Source: CAJINA01 sp964636125 (lineage in GTDB: Bacteria > Desulfobacterota > Desulfobacteria > Desulfobacterales > CAJINA01). From it: 64,000 nucleotides of DNA. Below, piece after piece: positions 61,145 to 64,000 of this stretch; position 1 is the first letter of the stretch, and each line of letters opens with the position of its first letter. Under the pieces are notes generated by a model. The model had not been told where the DNA came from, did not search any database, and worked only from the letters and a program-made list of their open reading frames with translations. A program made the position numbers and the translations under genes. The stretch lies in the NCBI GenBank assembly GCA_964636125.1, contig CAZWPX010000015.1:1-64000 (forward strand), written 5' to 3'.

Positions 61145-64000
61145 ATGTCCCGGAGACTAAAAAAATGGTTTGCCATATACGATGATGAACTTGCTGTTTT
61201 CGGGTGGACCGTCCTCGTCCTTTTTCTGATCAGCGCGGCCACAATCATCTTGAACAATTATGCGGAAACCGCCTTTTTAAAACGCTTCGGGGTCAAACAC
61301 CTGCCCGTGATCTACATGCTGAATTCCGCCCTGACCTTCATCATCATGGGACTGCTCGCAGGCGTGATGGCACGGCTGCCCGGCATTCGCCTGCTCGCCT
61401 ATATCCTGGTATTTTTTTCCGGCTCCGTGGCCGCCCTGCGGTTTTGCCTGCCGTTCGATTTCAAGCTCCTCTACCCGTTGTTGTATATCCTGAAAGCCCA
61501 GTATTCAATTCTACTCGGGCTGCTGTTCTGGAACCTGGCCAACGACCTTTTCAACACCCGGCAGGCCAAGCGGCTCTTCCCCCTGATTACGGCCGGTGGG
61601 GTGGTGGGTTCAATCCTGGGAAGTGCCGGTACGCCGGCTCTGGCGAACTTGATCTCCATGGACAACCTGATGATCGCCTACGCGGCCCTGATGGTGTTGT
61701 CGGCCCTGACGGTCCACAGGATGGGGGTCCGATTTCCCACCCTTTTGTTCGCAGATAAAAAAATGCAGAAAAAGCCGGGACGGCCTTCCATAACCAAACA
61801 GTTTGAGGATGTCATCCCGCTGATGAAAGAGTCGGCCCTGGTCGGTGTCCTGATCCTGCTGACCCTGCTGCCCAATGTGATCATTCCGGTCCTGAATTAC
61901 CAGTTCAACTTTGCCATCGACAACCAGTTTGCCACCGAATCCGGTATGGTCAGTTTTTTTGGCTACTTTAGAAGCTTCATGAGTGCCGTCAGCCTGGGGC
62001 TGCTGTTTTTTATCAGCAAGGCCTACAGCCGGTGGGGGCTGCCGGTGGCCTTGATGTTCCACCCCCTGAACTACCTGCTCGTTTTCACAGCCTTCCTGCT
62101 GCGGTTTGACGTTTTCGCGGCCATGTATGCCCGCCTGTCCACCAATGTGATCCGGACAACCTTGAACAAGCCCGTAACGGATATCTTAATGGGCATCTTC
62201 CCGGTATCCTACCGTGCGGCCCTGCGACCCTTTTTAAGGGGGACCGTCGTCCGGGTGGGCCTGTTCACAGGTTCCGGGATTATCCTGGTGACCGGCAACC
62301 TGTTTCATCCCCAGTATCTTTCTCTGCTGATGCTGCCGCTGGTGATCGGCTGGATCGCCACCACAATCTATCTGAAAAGGAATTACGCCCCTATCCTGGC
62401 CGGTCTCCTGTCCAAAAACATGCTGGACTTGAAATCCATGGAACGAGGAGATGTGCGCCACCTGTTCAAAGAGACCCGGGCCCGGCAGGAACTCATGGAG
62501 ACGTTTCTGCTCTCACAGGGTCAAGATGCCGTGTGGTATGCCCGCCTGTTGAAATCCCTGGAAGCACCGGAACTTGATACCGGCATCCTGTCAGTCCTGC
62601 CCGGGCAGGACGACAAAATCCGCGTCGAGCTTGTGAAACTGCTCTCTGATCACTGCGGCGATGAAGCGATTGCAGCCCTTGCCGAGATCGCGGAAACGGA
62701 CAACCGGGCGTTGGCGGCAGCTGTGGTCCAGGCCGCCAGACGCAGCCGGACGGACGCCGGTGCCGCCCTCTGCCGGTCGCTGTTTGAAACGACCCCGCAC
62801 CCGGATCTCAAGGCCCGGGCAGCTGCCGGTTTCATGGGACCGACCACCGAGGCTTACTTGGAGTTGGTGGATACCTGGCTGGATTCCGGGGACAGTTCCC
62901 GACGACTGGCCGGAGTGGTCGGGTCCGGAGAATCCGGCCAGCCGATCTATGTTGATCGTCTCAAAGCACTTATGCGCTCAGGACAGGACCCTGATCTGCG
63001 GCCCCATGCCCTGCAAGCATTAAAACGCCTGACGGATGAATCGTTGAATGAAATCGCCCTGCCCCACATTGCCGACCAGGACGCATCCGTTCGGCTGGCC
63101 GCGCTTGAGGCCCTGGAGATCACAGGCGACAGCGTGCTGAAACAGGCCATCGCCCTGTTGGCTGACCCGGCAGCCACGGTACGCCATTTCGCCCGGGAAA
63201 AAATTGCGGTAGCACCTTACCAGAACGGCCGCCGCCTGATTGAGGCCCTCAATGAACCGGACAAAAGGATCCGGGACGGAATTTACAGTCTGCTGGCCAC
63301 GCTTGATATCAAGGACCTGGACACCTTCACCTATGCAAAAAACCAGATAGAAACCTGCTATTGTTATCTCTCGGAAGCAGACGCGCTCCGGCACACACAA
63401 AGCGATGTCTGGGCAAACCTTCTGGCCGACCATCTCGATGAACAGGCGCAGGTCCGCCTGGAAACCCTCCTGCGGGTGGTTGCATATCAGGACCGCACCG
63501 GTCAGAGGCGTGTTATCTTCAAAAGCTTGTTCTCTCCGGACAGTCGCCAGAAAGCCAATGCCCGGGAAGCCCTGGAAGACATTGCCGACCCCGCTTTGCT
63601 GAAAATTTTCACCCCCCTGGTCGATGACTCGCCCATCGCCAGACGCATTGCCATCGGGCGCCGCAAATTCAAACTGCCTGACTACCGGACCCATCCCGCC
63701 AGAATGTACACGAATCTTCTCAACCGGGAGAACTGGATAACCGTTATCCTGGCCTTCCAGGCTGCGCTCGAAAGCCGCACCGGCCTCCCGGACCGGGACA
63801 CCACAGAGAAACTGGCGGCATCTGACAACCGCCACATTCGCCGGATGGCCGGGCGAAAAAATGAGAACCGGAAGGAGCCAGGCATGCAAGCAGAAATTTC
63901 GATACCGGATACCATCTTACGGCTCAAAAAAATTGATATTTTCAGGAATATGCCGGTAAACGAACTGGCCGCCATCGCCTCCATCACCCAAAAAGTCGTA
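61145..64000 (+). CDS. Npt1/Npt2-like transporter, HEAT-repeat and cyclic nucleotide-binding fusion (3' end outside window)
   Basis: An open frame of 952 codons running off the edge. Residues 1-430 hold about twelve membrane helices of the NTP/NDP-exchange or MFS type (WTVLVLFLISAATIILNNYA, LLGLLFWNLANDLFNTRQAK, FPLITAGGVVGSILGSAGTP). Residues about 450-860 are HEAT-like repeats (IALPHIADQDASVRLAALEA, AIALLADPAATVRHFAREKI). The last visible stretch, RLKKIDIFRNMPVNELAAIA, is the start of a cyclic nucleotide-binding domain. This layout is annotated as nucleotide-transporter-like in several deltaproteobacteria, but transport has not been shown. The substrate and the cNMP role are unknown. Confidence 0.83.
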   Translation, partial: MSRRLKKWFAIYDDELAVFGWTVLVLFLISAATIILNNYAETAFLKRFGVKHLPVIYMLNSALTFIIMGLLAGVMARLPGIRLLAYILVFFSGSVAALRFCLPFDFKLLYPLLYILKAQYSILLGLLFWNLANDLFNTRQAKRLFPLITAGGVVGSILGSAGTPALANLISMDNLMIAYAALMVLSALTVHRMGVRFPTLLFADKKMQKKPGRPSITKQFEDVIPLMKESALVGVLILLTLLPNVIIPVLNYQFNFAIDNQFATESGMVSFFGYFRSFMSAVSLGLLFFISKAYSRWGLPVALMFHPLNYLLVFTAFLLRFDVFAAMYARLSTNVIRTTLNKPVTDILMGIFPVSYRAALRPFLRGTVVRVGLFTGSGIILVTGNLFHPQYLSLLMLPLVIGWIATTIYLKRNYAPILAGLLSKNMLDLKSMERGDVRHLFKETRARQELMETFLLSQGQDAVWYARLLKSLEAPELDTGILSVLPGQDDKIRVELVKLLSDHCGDEAIAALAEIAETDNRALAAAVVQAARRSRTDAGAALCRSLFETTPHPDLKARAAAGFMGPTTEAYLELVDTWLDSGDSSRRLAGVVGSGESGQPIYVDRLKALMRSGQDPDLRPHALQALKRLTDESLNEIALPHIADQDASVRLAALEALEITGDSVLKQAIALLADPAATVRHFAREKIAVAPYQNGRRLIEALNEPDKRIRDGIYSLLATLDIKDLDTFTYAKNQIETCYCYLSEADALRHTQSDVWANLLADHLDEQAQVRLETLLRVVAYQDRTGQRRVIFKSLFSPDSRQKANAREALEDIADPALLKIFTPLVDDSPIARRIAIGRRKFKLPDYRTHPARMYTNLLNRENWITVILAFQAALESRTGLPDRDTTEKLAASDNRHIRRMAGRKNENRKEPGMQAEISIPDTILRLKKIDIFRNMPVNELAAIASITQKVV

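Overview
The window looks like a chromosomal segment of a Gram-negative anaerobe of the Desulfobacterota (Desulfobacterales-like deltaproteobacteria). This is inferred from gene content and order: yicC-remA-gmk, an lpx/bam/lol block ending in lysS, an A-adding/CCA-type tRNA nucleotidyltransferase fused to DHH and CBS domains, DUF4416, many TTG starts and a balanced-to-high GC content. No rRNA, tRNA, CRISPR array, prophage or intact insertion sequence was seen. One 100-N assembly gap lies inside a tandem repeat at 13529-13628.

Layout. (1) 1-4154, minus strand: housekeeping genes yicC-remA-gmk-rlmB-comF (comF runs off the left edge), with a 140-bp palindromic repeat after yicC, preceded by a DUF4416 gene and a Trm112-like zinc protein. 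(2) 4372-21548, almost all minus: a lipopolysaccharide core/O-antigen operon. It starts with the LPS exporter permeases lptF-lptG, continues through kdtA, lpxK, an LpxL-type acyltransferase and two heptosyltransferases, then passes an 8-bp tandem repeat into glycosyltransferases, a methyltransferase, an acetyltransferase, an O-antigen ligase and a WaaE-like transferase. (3) 21819-25963: two membrane GT39 (ArnT-like) sugar/aminosugar transferases and an ALG5/DPM1-like polyprenyl-phosphate glycosyltransferase. (4) 26017-42377, minus: lysS-lolC-lolD-bamA-ompH-fabZ-lpxA-lpxI, then a heptose cassette (HddA-like kinase, zinc-ribbon SDR, nucleotidyltransferase, GmhA-like isomerase), then a Gfo/Idh oxidoreductase, lpxB and msbA. 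This is essentially a lipid A and outer-membrane biogenesis superoperon. (5) 42478-45281: pilS-like kinase and pilC. (6) 45476-50960, plus: DHH-CBS-tRNA nucleotidyltransferase, trpS, scpA, scpB and an HU/IHF protein. (7) 51180-55680: accessory small genes, including a well-promoted hypothetical, dodecin, a gene-poor kilobase, a three-gene sensor cassette lacking any output domain, and a GcvR-like ACT protein. (8) 55718-64000: a three-gene minus-strand cassette (GNAT on a degenerate radical-SAM-like scaffold, RimK-like ATP-grasp ligase, QueC/Asn-synthetase-like PP-loop enzyme), divergent from a solute-binding protein and a nucleotide-transporter-like/HEAT/cyclic-nucleotide-binding fusion that runs off the right edge.

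How the parts work together: regions 2-4 together cover most late steps of lipid A/LPS construction (LpxA, LpxI, LpxB, LpxK, KdtA, LpxL, WaaF/WaaC-type transferases), flipping (MsbA), bridge export (LptF/G) and outer-membrane protein and lipoprotein assembly (BamA, Skp, LolCD). lpxC and lpxD are not here; lpxD is absent from the place it usually occupies between ompH and fabZ. The best candidates for undescribed biology are the GNAT/ATP-grasp/PP-loop cassette, the heptose cassette with its zinc-ribbon epimerase next to a GnnA-like oxidoreductase, and the output-less PDC sensor cassette.
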